Assembly: GCA_964391735.1 (NCBI GenBank)
Contig: CAYMNF010000038.1
Coordinates: 1-21,296 of the forward strand
Direction: 5' to 3'
From: CAG-1031 sp964391735
Lineage (GTDB): Bacteria > Bacteroidota > Bacteroidia > Bacteroidales > Muribaculaceae
DNA length: 21,296 nucleotides
The translations under genes and the position numbers were made by a program. Positions 7,613 through 16,042 of this stretch are shown here, piece by piece. The notes under the pieces are model-generated. The model was given only the letters and a program-made list of their open reading frames with translations. It was not told the DNA's origin and did no database searches. Position 1 is the stretch's first letter; the number at the start of each line of letters is the position of its first letter.

Positions 7613-9264
7613 AATCTCTGTATAAACGTCCGGCGGTATGGGTGCCACTGCTCGTGGCCGCAGCATTTGCCGCGGGTATCTGGGCCGGCAGGTGTGTGTG
7701 GCTCTCACGCAACGACACCGTGCAGAACAAGCTGCAGGAGGTCATGAATCTCATCAACACCCAATATGTTGACAAGATCTCGACAGACACACTTGTTGAC
7801 TACCTGATACCGGCCTTGCTTGAGCAACTTGACCCGCACTCAGTGTATCTGACGGCCGATGAGGTAAAGTCACAGAGCGAGGAGCTTGAAGGCTCGTTCA
7901 GCGGCATCGGCATATCATTCTGGTTGCAAAATGACACCATAAATGTTGTTGAGGTCATTGCCGGCGGCCCCTCTGAGGCTGTCGGGCTGATGGCCGGGGA
8001 CCGCATTGTCACCGTCAACGGCAAATCGGCTGTCGGAAAGACGTGGACCGAGGAACGTGTGCGGCGTGAGCTGCGCGGCGATGAGGGATCAAAGGTTGTT
8101 CTGGGTATAGTGCGTCCCTCGGCCCCCGGCAAGGTGCTGAAGTATGAGGTTACCCGCGCACAGATACCCATGACGTCAGTTGATGCAGCCTACCGACTGG
8201 CCGACAATGTGGCCTATATCAAGGTTAATCGCTTTGGCGAGCAAACCTACTCAGAATTCCTTGACGGGCTGACACGTACTGAATATGACCCGGCCAAGGA
8301 CAAATTAATTGTTGACCTGCGCGGCAATGGCGGCGGATACATGCAGCCGGCGGTGATGATGGCCAACGAGTTTTTGCCCCGCGGGGCGGTCATAGTCTCG
8401 ACGCGTGGCCGCGAGGGTAGCGGCACCGATGAGACTCTGCGTGCCGACGGCTCAGGCAGCTTCCGCGACGGCGAGGTGGTGGTGCTTGTTGACGAGCAAA
8501 GCGCATCGGCAAGCGAGATTTTTGCCGGGGCAATGCAAGACAATGACCGTGGCCTGGTGATCGGTCGCCGCTCATTTGGTAAGGGCCTGGTGCAAAACCA
8601 GTTCCCGCTGCGCGACAACAGTGCCCTGCGCCTCACCATAGCGCGCTACTACACCCCCTCGGGCCGCTGCATACAAAAGGATTACAAGCCCGGACAGTTG
8701 CACGATTATCAGGACGAAATCCTCAGCCGTTATCTGCACGGCGAGCTCATGAGCGCCGACAGCATTAAGTTTGACCCCAAACAGGTGTTCAGCACCATCA
8801 ACGGCCGAAAGGTGTATGGCGGCGGAGGCATCATGCCTGACATCTTTGTGGCGGCCGACACCCTGGGTGTATCATCCTACTACATGGAGGTTGTCAATGC
8901 CGGGCTTATCCAGAAGTTCGCCATGGACTATTGCGACCGCTACCGTTCACGCCTACGTCAGGCCAAGAGTGTGCCGCAACTGCTGAAGATGCTGCCCGAT
9001 GACCGCGCACTGATTGAGGAATTTGCCGAGTTTGCGCGTGTCAAGGCCGGCGTGCAGCCGCGGTGGTACTATATAAACCTTTCGCAAGATATTCTTGTTA
9101 ACTCATTGAAAGCATGGATAGCACGCGATGCCCTGGGAGCGTGGGCGTTCTATGAGGTGTACAACACCTCAGACTCAACCATTGCCCGCGCCCTTGAAGC
9201 GCTGCGCCAAGGGAAAGCCCGCGTACCCCTGCTTCCCACCACCACCCCCAAAACCAACAAGTGA
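7609..9264 (+). CDS. S41 family C-terminal processing protease (CtpA/Prc-like)
   Basis: A 551-residue tail-specific protease. An N-terminal membrane anchor (about 9-30, VAVWVPLLVAAAFAAGIWAG region) places the rest in the periplasm. A PDZ domain (about 95-170, with SGIGISF and the GLMAGDRIVTVNGKS loop) captures C-termini. The catalytic domain has the NGGGY oxyanion region (240-244), the nucleophile Ser300 in QSASASEIFAGA, Lys325 in RSFGKGLVQ and Gln329. The Ser to Lys spacing of 25 and Lys to Gln of 4 match those of E. coli Prc. A C-terminal tail of about 190 residues extends beyond the core, as is common in Bacteroidetes homologues. The start overlaps the dCMP deaminase stop in an ATGA, and the stop overlaps the next start in a TGATG. 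Likely role: processing or quality control of envelope proteins. Confidence 0.93.
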   Translation: MKSLYKRPAVWVPLLVAAAFAAGIWAGRCVWLSRNDTVQNKLQEVMNLINTQYVDKISTDTLVDYLIPALLEQLDPHSVYLTADEVKSQSEELEGSFSGIGISFWLQNDTINVVEVIAGGPSEAVGLMAGDRIVTVNGKSAVGKTWTEERVRRELRGDEGSKVVLGIVRPSAPGKVLKYEVTRAQIPMTSVDAAYRLADNVAYIKVNRFGEQTYSEFLDGLTRTEYDPAKDKLIVDLRGNGGGYMQPAVMMANEFLPRGAVIVSTRGREGSGTDETLRADGSGSFRDGEVVVLVDEQSASASEIFAGAMQDNDRGLVIGRRSFGKGLVQNQFPLRDNSALRLTIARYYTPSGRCIQKDYKPGQLHDYQDEILSRYLHGELMSADSIKFDPKQVFSTINGRKVYGGGGIMPDIFVAADTLGVSSYYMEVVNAGLIQKFAMDYCDRYRSRLRQAKSVPQLLKMLPDDRALIEEFAEFARVKAGVQPRWYYINLSQDILVNSLKAWIARDALGAWAFYEVYNTSDSTIARALEALRQGKARVPLLPTTTPKTNK

Positions 9265-9815
9265 TGAAAAAAGATGATATAAGACGCCGGGTGCGCACCC
9301 GCAAAACATTGCTCAGCGACGAGGAGCGCCTCTCTGCCGCAGATGCCGTTTTCAACGCCCTTGAAAAAATGGCCGCGTTTACCCTGGCCGAACATGTGCT
9401 GATGTATCACTCGCTGCCTGACGAGCTGTCAACACACCGCTTCCTGGATAAGTGGCATAGCAAGAAGCACTTCTACCTGCCCCGCGTCAACGGGGTTGAC
9501 CTTGAAATACTGCCGTATGACCGCACGCGCATGCATTTAGGGGCATTCCACATTGAGGAGCCTGAGGGTGACGACACTGTGGACATCTCACAAATGGACC
9601 TGGTGATTGTGCCCGCCGTGGCATACGACCCGCAAGGGAACCGCGTGGGCCGTGGCAAGGGGTTCTATGACCGCCTGCTGCGTGAGTGCCGCGCGCTGAA
9701 GGTTGGTGTGGCATATGACTTCCAGCTCGTTGATGAGATTGACGCCGAGGAGCATGATGTGCGTGTTGATATGGTGGTGACGCAGGCAGGGGTTCTGCGT
9801 GTGTGCAAACGGTAA
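9264..9815 (+). CDS. 5-formyltetrahydrofolate cyclo-ligase
   Basis: This enzyme of 183 residues converts 5-formyl-THF to 5,10-methenyl-THF at the cost of ATP and returns a dead-end folate to the one-carbon pool. The N-terminus (KKDDIRRRVRTRKTLLSDEER) is the usual basic helical start of the family. YHSLPDELSTHRF (48-60) contributes to folate binding. The C-terminal VPAVAYDPQGNRVGRGKGFYDR (116-137) is the signature segment, including the phosphate loop GRGKGFYD. The ATG at 9264 shares its A with the preceding TGA (TGATG); a GTG at 9261 would add one residue. Its place behind dCMP deaminase and the protease suggests cotranscription. The gene symbol is left blank because naming varies (fau, ygfA, mthfs). 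Confidence 0.93.
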   Translation: MKKDDIRRRVRTRKTLLSDEERLSAADAVFNALEKMAAFTLAEHVLMYHSLPDELSTHRFLDKWHSKKHFYLPRVNGVDLEILPYDRTRMHLGAFHIEEPEGDDTVDISQMDLVIVPAVAYDPQGNRVGRGKGFYDRLLRECRALKVGVAYDFQLVDEIDAEEHDVRVDMVVTQAGVLRVCKR

Positions 9816-9859
9816 CCCCCGCTACCCGCATTGACATGCCTCAGAACGGTTCACCGACA

Positions 9860-10399
9860 ATGCTGACGGTAATTGTTGACAACGACACCCTCAGGGCAAT
9901 AGGCCTAAGCCGATTGCTTGAGGAGCGTCACGGGCTGCACACCGTCATCACGGCCGACCCCACGCAACTTGAGGGTATCACCGAGCACACCCTTTTCTTT
10001 GTCACCCCCGAGGCTTTTGCCGCCAAGCCATATTTCTACGTTCCCCGTCGCCGCAACGTTGTGCTGATAAGCCGCCACGGGCCCTCGCCCCTGCCGGTGC
10101 TCAACCCCGAGGCCTCGCACGCCGAGTTGGCAACCTTCATTGACAACACCGTGCGCAACCTTGGTGCCGTGCCGCCACCCACCACCCTGTCGGTACGTGA
10201 GGCCGACATCCTGCGGCTTGTGGCGCGGGGCCTTACCAACAAAGAGATTGCCGCCGAGCTGGCAATCAGCTTTAACACAGTGCTGACCCACCGCAAAAAC
10301 ATCACCGCCAAGTTAGGCATCAAGAGCATCTCGGCACAAACCATATATGCTGTGATGAACGGATTGGTGCTCCCTGATGAGACTCGTTTGAATGATTAA
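9860..10399 (+). CDS. LuxR-type regulator with degenerate receiver-like N-terminus
   Basis: A 179-residue protein (187 if the ATG at 9836 is used; a GTG at 9803 inside the previous gene is also in frame). The C-terminal LuxR/GerE DNA-binding domain is clear: LSVREADILRLVARGLTNKEIAAELAISFNTVLTHRKNITAKLGIKS. The N-terminal ~110 residues look like a receiver fold (first strand LTVIVDNDTLRAIGLSRLL). However, the usual acidic pair is reduced to DN, the phosphoacceptor position at the end of the third strand reads FFVTPEAF with no Asp, and no receiver Lys is evident. It is therefore probably not phosphorylated in the normal way. The gene overlaps the ABC-F start by 8 bp, so it is embedded in the operon. 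The target genes are unknown, and it is not evident that it serves the histidine kinase upstream. Confidence 0.85.
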   Translation: MLTVIVDNDTLRAIGLSRLLEERHGLHTVITADPTQLEGITEHTLFFVTPEAFAAKPYFYVPRRRNVVLISRHGPSPLPVLNPEASHAELATFIDNTVRNLGAVPPPTTLSVREADILRLVARGLTNKEIAAELAISFNTVLTHRKNITAKLGIKSISAQTIYAVMNGLVLPDETRLND

Positions 10400-12335
10400 C
10401 ATACAGAACCTCAAGGTAGAATTCAATACCCGCGCGCTGTTTGACGGCGTCAGCTGCGTCATTAATCAGCGTGACCGCATAGCCCTGGTGGGGCGCAACG
10501 GGGCCGGTAAAACCACCATGTTGCGCATCATCGCCGGGGAGCTACATCCCACCTCAGGGACGGTGTCTATGCCCGGGGGCACCACAGTGGGATACCTGCC
10601 GCAACAGATGCCCCTGACCGACACGCGCACCCTGATTGAGGAGGCATCCCTGGCTTTCAGCCACATAGACAAAATGCGCCGGCGCCTGGAGGAGATGAAC
10701 ACCGCCTTGGCTGAGCGCACCGACTATGAGTCGGCGGCATACCTTGAGCTGATTGACCGCATTAGTGTCCTCAGCGAACAGTTAGCCATTGAGGAGGGAG
10801 AAAATCAACAGGCCGAACTGGAACGCACGCTGCAGGGTCTGGGCTTCAAGCGCAGCGACTTCTCGCGTCCCACGGCAGAATTTTCAGGGGGATGGCGCAT
10901 GCGCATAGAGTTGGCAAAGTTGCTGCTGTCCCACCCTGACGTGCTGCTGCTGGATGAGCCCACCAACCACCTCGACATTGAGTCCATTCAATGGCTCGAA
11001 CAGTTTCTGCAGACTTATCGCGGGGCGGTGGTGCTGGTGAGCCACGACCGTGCCTTCATCAACAACGTCACCAACCGTACCATCGAAATCTCTGTTGGCA
11101 AAATCTATGACTATGCCGTGTCATATGACAAGTTCATGACCCTGAGACGTGAACGCATCGAGCAGCAGACACGCGCTTACCTCAACCAACAGAAGCAGAT
11201 AGCCGAGACCGAGGCATTCATCGAGCGTTTCCGCTACAAAGCCACCAAGAGCGTGCAGGTGCAAAGCCGCCTGAAACAATTATCCAAGATTGAGCGTATC
11301 GAGATTGACAATGAGGACACCTCACACCTGAATTTGCGGTTCCCGCCGGCCCCGCGCTCAGGCGACTATCCCGTCATAGCGCAGGATGTCGGCAAAAGTT
11401 TCGGTGAACACAAGGTCTTTGAGCATGCCGACTTCACCCTGAAGCGCGGCGACAAGGTGGCGTTTGTGGGCAAAAACGGCATGGGAAAATCCACCATGGT
11501 AAAGTGCATCATAGGTGAGCTTGAGCACACCGGAACCCTGCGTCTTGGCCACAATGTCAAGATTGGTTACTTTGCCCAGAATCAGGCACAGATGCTTGAC
11601 GGTGAACTGACGGTCTTTGACACCATTGACCGGGTTGCCGTGGGGGATATCCGCACAAAAATACGCGACATATTGGGTGCCTTTATGTTCGGGGGAGAGG
11701 CTTCTGACAAAAAGGTGAAAGTGCTGAGCGGAGGCGAGAAAACCCGCCTGGCAATGATAAAATTGCTCCTTGAGCCGGTGAACCTGCTGATACTTGACGA
11801 GCCCACCAACCATCTGGACATGCCCTCAAAGGATGTGCTGAAACAGGCAATCAAAGAGTTCTCGGGCACGGTGATTGTCGTTAGCCATGACCGTGAATTC
11901 CTTGACGGGCTTGTTGACAAGGTATATGAGTTTACCGAGGGGGGAATGAAGGAAAACCTTGGTGGCATATATGACTTCTTGCAAAAGAAACGCATTGACA
12001 CCCTGTCACAGCTTGATGCCCGTCCTTCAGTCGCCAAAAATGACAACGAGAGGAAACCGACCCCGCAGGCCGCGAAGCCGGCCGACAAACCCCGCATCAA
12101 CTATGCCGAGCAGCGTGAGCGGGAGAAAATGCGGCGCCGGGCACGCAAAAAGGTCGAGGAGGCTGAGGCTGATGTGTCGGCTAAGGAACAGGTTGTCAAG
12201 GAGATTGAACAAAAACTATCTGAAGGCAATACCGACCCTGAGCTCTACACCGCTCACCAGCAGGCAACACGTGCCCTGGAAAACGCCATGAGCGTATGGG
12301 AACTGGCATGCATGGAGCTTGAGGAGCTGGGATAA
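10392..12335 (+). CDS. ABC-F family ATPase, ribosome-associated type
   Basis: A 647-residue soluble protein with two ABC domains in tandem and no membrane segments, as in the ABC-F group (Uup, EttA, YbiT, YheS), which act on the ribosome. The first domain has Walker A GRNGAGKT (34-41), signature FSGGWRMR (164-171) and Walker B LLLDEPTNHLD (185-195). The second has GKNGMGKS (360-367), LSGGEKTR (445-452) and LLILDEPTNHLD (465-476). The linker between them (about 240-310) is charged and helical, as expected for the P-site tRNA-interaction motif. A C-terminal coiled-coil tail (about 580-645) is rich in Arg, Lys and Glu, resembling Uup or YheS. The start lies inside the regulator gene (8-bp overlap). 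I cannot tell whether it confers antibiotic resistance; the overall form is more like a housekeeping translation factor. Confidence 0.92.
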   Translation: MINIQNLKVEFNTRALFDGVSCVINQRDRIALVGRNGAGKTTMLRIIAGELHPTSGTVSMPGGTTVGYLPQQMPLTDTRTLIEEASLAFSHIDKMRRRLEEMNTALAERTDYESAAYLELIDRISVLSEQLAIEEGENQQAELERTLQGLGFKRSDFSRPTAEFSGGWRMRIELAKLLLSHPDVLLLDEPTNHLDIESIQWLEQFLQTYRGAVVLVSHDRAFINNVTNRTIEISVGKIYDYAVSYDKFMTLRRERIEQQTRAYLNQQKQIAETEAFIERFRYKATKSVQVQSRLKQLSKIERIEIDNEDTSHLNLRFPPAPRSGDYPVIAQDVGKSFGEHKVFEHADFTLKRGDKVAFVGKNGMGKSTMVKCIIGELEHTGTLRLGHNVKIGYFAQNQAQMLDGELTVFDTIDRVAVGDIRTKIRDILGAFMFGGEASDKKVKVLSGGEKTRLAMIKLLLEPVNLLILDEPTNHLDMPSKDVLKQAIKEFSGTVIVVSHDREFLDGLVDKVYEFTEGGMKENLGGIYDFLQKKRIDTLSQLDARPSVAKNDNERKPTPQAAKPADKPRINYAEQREREKMRRRARKKVEEAEADVSAKEQVVKEIEQKLSEGNTDPELYTAHQQATRALENAMSVWELACMELEELG

Positions 12336-12346
12336 CATATTTTTCA

Positions 12347-12354
12347 TACCTTTG
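12347..12354 (+). promoter_or_regulatory. Promoter box before prfA
   Basis: TACCTTTG at 12347-12354 matches the -7 consensus. It begins 12 nt after the ABC-F stop and would start transcription near 12360, leaving a leader of only about 12 nt before the ATG at 12372. The -33 region lies in the end of the ABC-F gene and is weak (CTTG at 12318-12321, 25 nt away). Confidence 0.5.
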
Positions 12355-12371
12355 CATAAAACAGCACAGCT

Positions 12372-13481
12372 ATGGGTCAAAACCGGTTATTGGAACGCCT
12401 TGATGGTGTTGAGGGTCGCTTTGCCGAGGTCGCCACATTGATTGCCGACCCAGAGGTACTTGCCAACCCGCCGCGCTATGTGGCATTGGCAAAGGAGTAT
12501 AAGGAGCTTGAGCGCCTTACCGCGGCCCTAAAACGGTATCGCTCGCTTTTGGCCGATGTCGAGGAGGCCAAGGAACTGCTTGCCGGTGATGACGAGGAGA
12601 TGCGCCGCCTGGCCCGTGAGACCCTTGACAGCGCCACGGCCGCGCTGCCCGACCTGGAGCATGAGATACGCTTGATGCTCGTCCCCGCCGACCCTGAGGA
12701 TGCCCGCAACGTCATCCTTGAGATACGCGCCGGCACCGGCGGCGATGAGGCGGCTCTCTTTGCCGGCGACTTGCTGAAGATGTATGCCCGCTATTGCGAG
12801 AGCCGCGGGTGGCAATTCAACATCACCGGCGAGAACCCCGGCACTGCCGGCGGATTCAAAGAGGTAGTGGTGGCCATCTCCGGCACTGATGTCTACGGCA
12901 CAATGAAGTATGAGAGCGGGGTGCACCGCGTGCAGCGTGTCCCGGCCACAGAGACCCAGGGCCGCGTCCACACCTCGGCGGCTACCGTGGCCGTGTTGCC
13001 TGAGGCCGAACCCTTTGACGTGAAAATAAATGAGGGGGAGATAAAATGGGATACATTCCGCTCAGGGGGCGCTGGTGGCCAAAACGTCAACAAGGTTGAG
13101 AGCGGGGTGCGCCTGCGCTACAATTGGCGCAACCCCAACACGGGGCAAACCGAGGAGATTCTGATAGAGTGTACCGAGACGCGAGACCAACCCAAAAACA
13201 AGGAACGGGCCCTTAGCCGCCTGCGCACATTTATCTATGACCGCGAACGCCGCAAATATGACGAGGATATCGCCTCCCGGCGGCGCACGTTGGTGTCAAC
13301 CGGCGACCGCTCGGCAAAAATTCGCACCTACAACTTCCCCCAGGGGCGTATTACCGACCACCGCATCAACTACACCCTGCACAACCTGCAGTCTTTCCTT
13401 GACGGGGACATACAGCCCGTCATAGACCAACTGTCACTGGCCGAGCGCTCACAGTTGCTTGACAGTGACAACATCGACTGA
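12372..13481 (+). CDS. prfA: Peptide chain release factor 1
   Basis: RF1 of 369 residues recognises UAA and UAG stop codons and triggers peptide release. The stop-codon reading tripeptide PAT is at 191-193 (QRVPATETQGRVHTSAATV), as in E. coli RF1, whereas RF2 would have SPF. The GGQ catalytic loop is at 235-237 (SGGAGGQNVNK). The GTGGDEAALFAGDLLKMY stretch (121-138) and TYNFPQGRITDHRINYTLH near the C-terminus are classic RF1 blocks. The length is near the usual 360. I see no sign of a frameshift of the kind that regulates RF2. The gene has its own promoter box and is followed by a small hairpin terminator, so it is probably a single-gene unit, possibly with read-through from the operon upstream. 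Confidence 0.96.
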   Translation: MGQNRLLERLDGVEGRFAEVATLIADPEVLANPPRYVALAKEYKELERLTAALKRYRSLLADVEEAKELLAGDDEEMRRLARETLDSATAALPDLEHEIRLMLVPADPEDARNVILEIRAGTGGDEAALFAGDLLKMYARYCESRGWQFNITGENPGTAGGFKEVVVAISGTDVYGTMKYESGVHRVQRVPATETQGRVHTSAATVAVLPEAEPFDVKINEGEIKWDTFRSGGAGGQNVNKVESGVRLRYNWRNPNTGQTEEILIECTETRDQPKNKERALSRLRTFIYDRERRKYDEDIASRRRTLVSTGDRSAKIRTYNFPQGRITDHRINYTLHNLQSFLDGDIQPVIDQLSLAERSQLLDSDNID

Positions 13482-13489
13482 CCCCGCGG

Positions 13490-13510
13490 GCCGTGGAAAC
13501 ACGGCGTTTT
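13490..13510 (+). terminator. Intrinsic terminator after prfA
   Basis: GCCGTG (13490-13495) pairs with CACGGC (13500-13505) around a GAAA tetraloop, followed by GTTTT. The hairpin begins 8 nt after the prfA stop. The T-run is short, so efficiency may be moderate. Confidence 0.65.
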
Positions 13511-13548
13511 AGATGCCTCGGGGCGGTGTAGATAACACTATTTTTTCG

Positions 13549-13563
13549 TAAATTTGCATTGAC
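13549..13563 (+). promoter_or_regulatory. Promoter box before the cysteine desulfidase gene
   Basis: TAAATTTG at 13549-13556 matches the -7 consensus. The 15-nt word TAAATTTGCATTGAC (13549-13563) is identical to 15-29 upstream of tig. The -33 position 20 nt upstream is poor (GGTG). The leader would be about 25 nt before the ATG at 13587. Confidence 0.55.
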
Positions 13564-13586
13564 AAGAATTAATACCGGGAAAAACC

Positions 13587-14882
13587 ATGCTTGATAAGAA
13601 AAGACGTGATGAAATAGTGGCGCTGTTAAAGCGCGAAGTCGTCCCCGCTGTGGGCTGTACCGAGCCGGCAGCCGTGGCACTGTGTGCCGCCCGCTGCCAC
13701 GATGAGTTGGGGGGCGAACCCCGGAAGGTCTCGGTGTTGCTTAGCGGCAACATGATAAAAAATGCCATGAGCGTGGGTATCCCCGGTACCGGCCGCAAAG
13801 GATTGCCGGTGGCAATAGCCTTGGGGGCCTTGCGCGGCGGCGCCGAGAACGGTCTCGAGGTACTGGGCGGTGTGTCACCCGCCGACGTTGAGGGGGCCGA
13901 CGCATTCATCAACTCAGGGGCCATAAGCATTGCCCTGAAGCAAGGGGCGTGCGATGTTCTGTATATCGAGGTTACCGCCGAGCGCGACAACAAGGCTGTG
14001 ACGGCCGTAATCTCGGGGCAGCACACCCGCTTTGTATACGTCGGGGAGGCCCTCAACCCCAACGAACCGGCCAGGGATTTCCACCCCGCCGAAACCGGAA
14101 CTCAACAACAGCCCACTGAGGCACCCTTGCGCATGCGCGAGGTTTGGGAAATGGCCACCGAGGCACCCCTTGATGAGATAGAATTCATTGACGAGGCCCG
14201 CGTCCTCAACACCAACGTCTCCACGGCCGGCCTCAACACGGGTATCGGCCACTGTGTGGGACGCACCCTTGGCGGCCCCTCGGGGATGTTGCTGGGTGAC
14301 ACGGTGTTCCGCAAGATGATAAGCCGCACGGCCGCTGCCTGCGATGCCCGCATGGGTGGCGCTCCTATGGCTGTGATGAGCAACAGCGGAAGCGGTAACC
14401 AGGGTATAGTAGCCACGATGCCCGTTGTGGTGTTTGCCCGGGAACATGGCATTGAGCGTGAGAAGATGCTGCGCGCGCTGCTTCTGAGTCACCTCACGGT
14501 GGTGTACATCAAGCAAAGCCTTGGCCGACTGTCGGCTCTGTGCGGATGTGTGGTCGCGGCAACCGGCACGGCTTGCGGCCTCGCCTATATGCTTGGGGCT
14601 GACTACAAGACCCTCACCGACACCGTGAAGAATATGATTGCGAACCTCACCGGTATGATCTGCGACGGGGCCAAACCCGGCTGTGCCATGAAGGTGGCAA
14701 GCGGTGTCTCCACGGCCATGATGTCGGCTCTACTTGCCCTGGGTGGCAGCACGGTTGACTCGACTGAGGGGATTATTGACGACGACATTGACAAATCGGT
14801 CGAGAATCTTGGCCGTATTGGCCGTGAGGGAATGGTCAGCACCGACAAACTGATACTCAACATAATGACCTGCAAGGGATAA
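13587..14882 (+). CDS. cyuA: L-cysteine desulfidase family protein (CyuA/YhaM, UPF0597)
   Basis: The 431-residue product matches the L-cysteine desulfidase family, iron-sulfur enzymes that split cysteine to sulfide, ammonia and pyruvate; related enzymes are serine dehydratase alpha chains. The N-terminal VGCTEPAAVAL (22-32) with Cys24 is the family hallmark. Other candidate cluster ligands are Cys319/Cys321 (LCGCVVAATGTACG), Cys359 and Cys366 (MICDGAKPGC). The SNSGSGNQGIVATMPV block (265-280) is also typical. The start at 13587 is preceded by a clear promoter box. The stop shares bases with the next ATG (TAATG), so the DUF4491 gene is probably translationally coupled. The exact substrate (L-cysteine against L-serine or D-cysteine) cannot be settled from sequence, hence the general call. 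Confidence 0.88.
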   Translation: MLDKKRRDEIVALLKREVVPAVGCTEPAAVALCAARCHDELGGEPRKVSVLLSGNMIKNAMSVGIPGTGRKGLPVAIALGALRGGAENGLEVLGGVSPADVEGADAFINSGAISIALKQGACDVLYIEVTAERDNKAVTAVISGQHTRFVYVGEALNPNEPARDFHPAETGTQQQPTEAPLRMREVWEMATEAPLDEIEFIDEARVLNTNVSTAGLNTGIGHCVGRTLGGPSGMLLGDTVFRKMISRTAAACDARMGGAPMAVMSNSGSGNQGIVATMPVVVFAREHGIEREKMLRALLLSHLTVVYIKQSLGRLSALCGCVVAATGTACGLAYMLGADYKTLTDTVKNMIANLTGMICDGAKPGCAMKVASGVSTAMMSALLALGGSTVDSTEGIIDDDIDKSVENLGRIGREGMVSTDKLILNIMTCKG

Positions 14883-15247
14883 TGATAACCTCCTGGCTGG
14901 CAGAATATCATCTTTTGGGGCTAACCATAGGCCTGTCTACCTTTTTAGTGATAGGCTTGTTCCACCCCTTGGTGATCAAGGCTGAATACTATCTTGGACA
15001 ACCCTCACGATACCTGTTCGCCGGCGCCGGGGTGATTACCCTGGCGGCTGCCGTCTTGGTCCTTGACGTTTTCTGGTCATCGATTCTCGGGGTGGTGGGC
15101 TTCTCATGTTTCTGGAGCATTTTGGAAATCTCTGAGCAAAAACGACGCATTGAGCGCGGGTGGTTCCCCCCGAATCCTCGCCACCTTGAACGTTATGATT
15201 TTGACGAAGGGGTAAATCCCGGCCAAAATCAGGACGATAATAAATAG
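14882..15247 (+). CDS. DUF4491 family small membrane protein
   Basis: A 121-residue membrane protein that I recognise as DUF4491, a family of unknown function found in anaerobes. Three hydrophobic segments are seen, at about 10-30 (LLGLTIGLSTFLVIGLFHPLV), 43-61 (YLFAGAGVITLAAAVLVLD) and 63-84 (FWSSILGVVGFSCFWSILEI). They are followed by a cytosolic-looking charged tail, EISEQKRRIERGWFPPNPR, which is the most characteristic part of the family. The start codon overlaps the desulfidase stop by one base, so the two are cotranscribed. A transport or accessory role for cysteine or sulfide would fit the position but is only a guess. Confidence 0.8.
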   Translation: MITSWLAEYHLLGLTIGLSTFLVIGLFHPLVIKAEYYLGQPSRYLFAGAGVITLAAAVLVLDVFWSSILGVVGFSCFWSILEISEQKRRIERGWFPPNPRHLERYDFDEGVNPGQNQDDNK

Positions 15248-15256
15248 CTAATACAC

Positions 15257-15264
15257 TATCTTTC
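15257..15264 (+). promoter_or_regulatory. Possible weak promoter box before hypB
   Basis: TATCTTTC matches 7 of 8 positions of TAnnTTTG, in the 48-nt gap between DUF4491 and hypB. The remainder of the gap is A-rich and carries no Shine-Dalgarno sequence. hypB may instead rely on read-through. Confidence 0.3.
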
Positions 15265-15295
15265 AACCCACAACTTACAAAAAAACTTCAACGTT

Positions 15296-16042
15296 ATGTG
15301 TACAACCTGCGGCTGCGGCCAACCCTCTCACGACCACGATCATGGACATGACCATGGTCACGACCATGCACACCACCAACATGCTGATGAGCATCAGGTG
15401 AAACTTGAGGCCGACCTGCTGGCTGTCAATAACCGGCATGCCACGTATAACCGCGGTTTTTTCAACGGGCGCAATGTCAAGGCCTACAATATTGTCTCAT
15501 CACCGGGGTCAGGGAAAACCTCGCTGCTTGAGGCATTGCTGCGTGACCTCAGCGACCGCCACATCAAGTGCTCTGTCATTGAGGGGGACCAGGAAACCGA
15601 GAACGACGCCAAGCGCATCGGTGAGTTGGGGGTTGACGTGGTTCAGATAAATACCCGCAACGGGTGCCACCTGGATGCCCATGTTGTTGGGCATGCAGTT
15701 GAGAAGCTCAATCCCAAGCCGGGCTCCCTGCTGTTTATTGAGAATGTTGGGAATCTGGTGTGCCCGGCTATGTTTGACTTGGGTGAAACCGCCCGTATTG
15801 TGGTGATAAGCGTCACCGAGGGGGACGACAAGCCCCTGAAGTATCCCTATATGTTTGAGAGTGCCAACATCTGCGTCATTAATAAGATTGACCTCCTTCC
15901 ATACGTCGACAGCGAGGTTGAGCGCATCAAGGCCAACGCCCGCGCAATCAACCCCAACCTGCAGTTCTTTGAGACCTCGGCTACCACAGGTGCCGGGATT
16001 CGGCATCTGGCATCGCGGCTGATGGATAACTTGAAATCATGA
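15296..16042 (+). CDS. hypB: HypB nickel-insertion GTPase
   Basis: HypB (248 residues) is the GTPase that delivers nickel during maturation of [NiFe] hydrogenases. The N-terminal MCTTCGCG is the high-affinity nickel motif. It is followed by a His/Asp-rich run (12-33) with about ten His, able to store metal. The SIMIBI G domain has a P-loop SSPGSGKT (68-75), GDQETENDAKRI (98-108), NKIDL (196-200) and an SA-type end motif, SATTGAG. The dimer-interface metal site is complete: Cys124 and His125 in NGCHLD, and Cys156 in NVGNLVCP. None of hypA, hypC-F or hydrogenase genes is in the window. The stop overlaps the U32 gene start (ATGA). Other nickel uses (for example urease helpers) cannot be excluded, but UreG would lack the CxxCGC leader. 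Confidence 0.95.
   Translation: MCTTCGCGQPSHDHDHGHDHGHDHAHHQHADEHQVKLEADLLAVNNRHATYNRGFFNGRNVKAYNIVSSPGSGKTSLLEALLRDLSDRHIKCSVIEGDQETENDAKRIGELGVDVVQINTRNGCHLDAHVVGHAVEKLNPKPGSLLFIENVGNLVCPAMFDLGETARIVVISVTEGDDKPLKYPYMFESANICVINKIDLLPYVDSEVERIKANARAINPNLQFFETSATTGAGIRHLASRLMDNLKS

Noticed and set aside
15330..15395. Short repeated CATGACCATGG-like units, considered as a tandem repeat or CRISPR-like array
   Set aside because: They encode the His/Asp-rich metal-binding run of HypB in frame, and no spacers are present.
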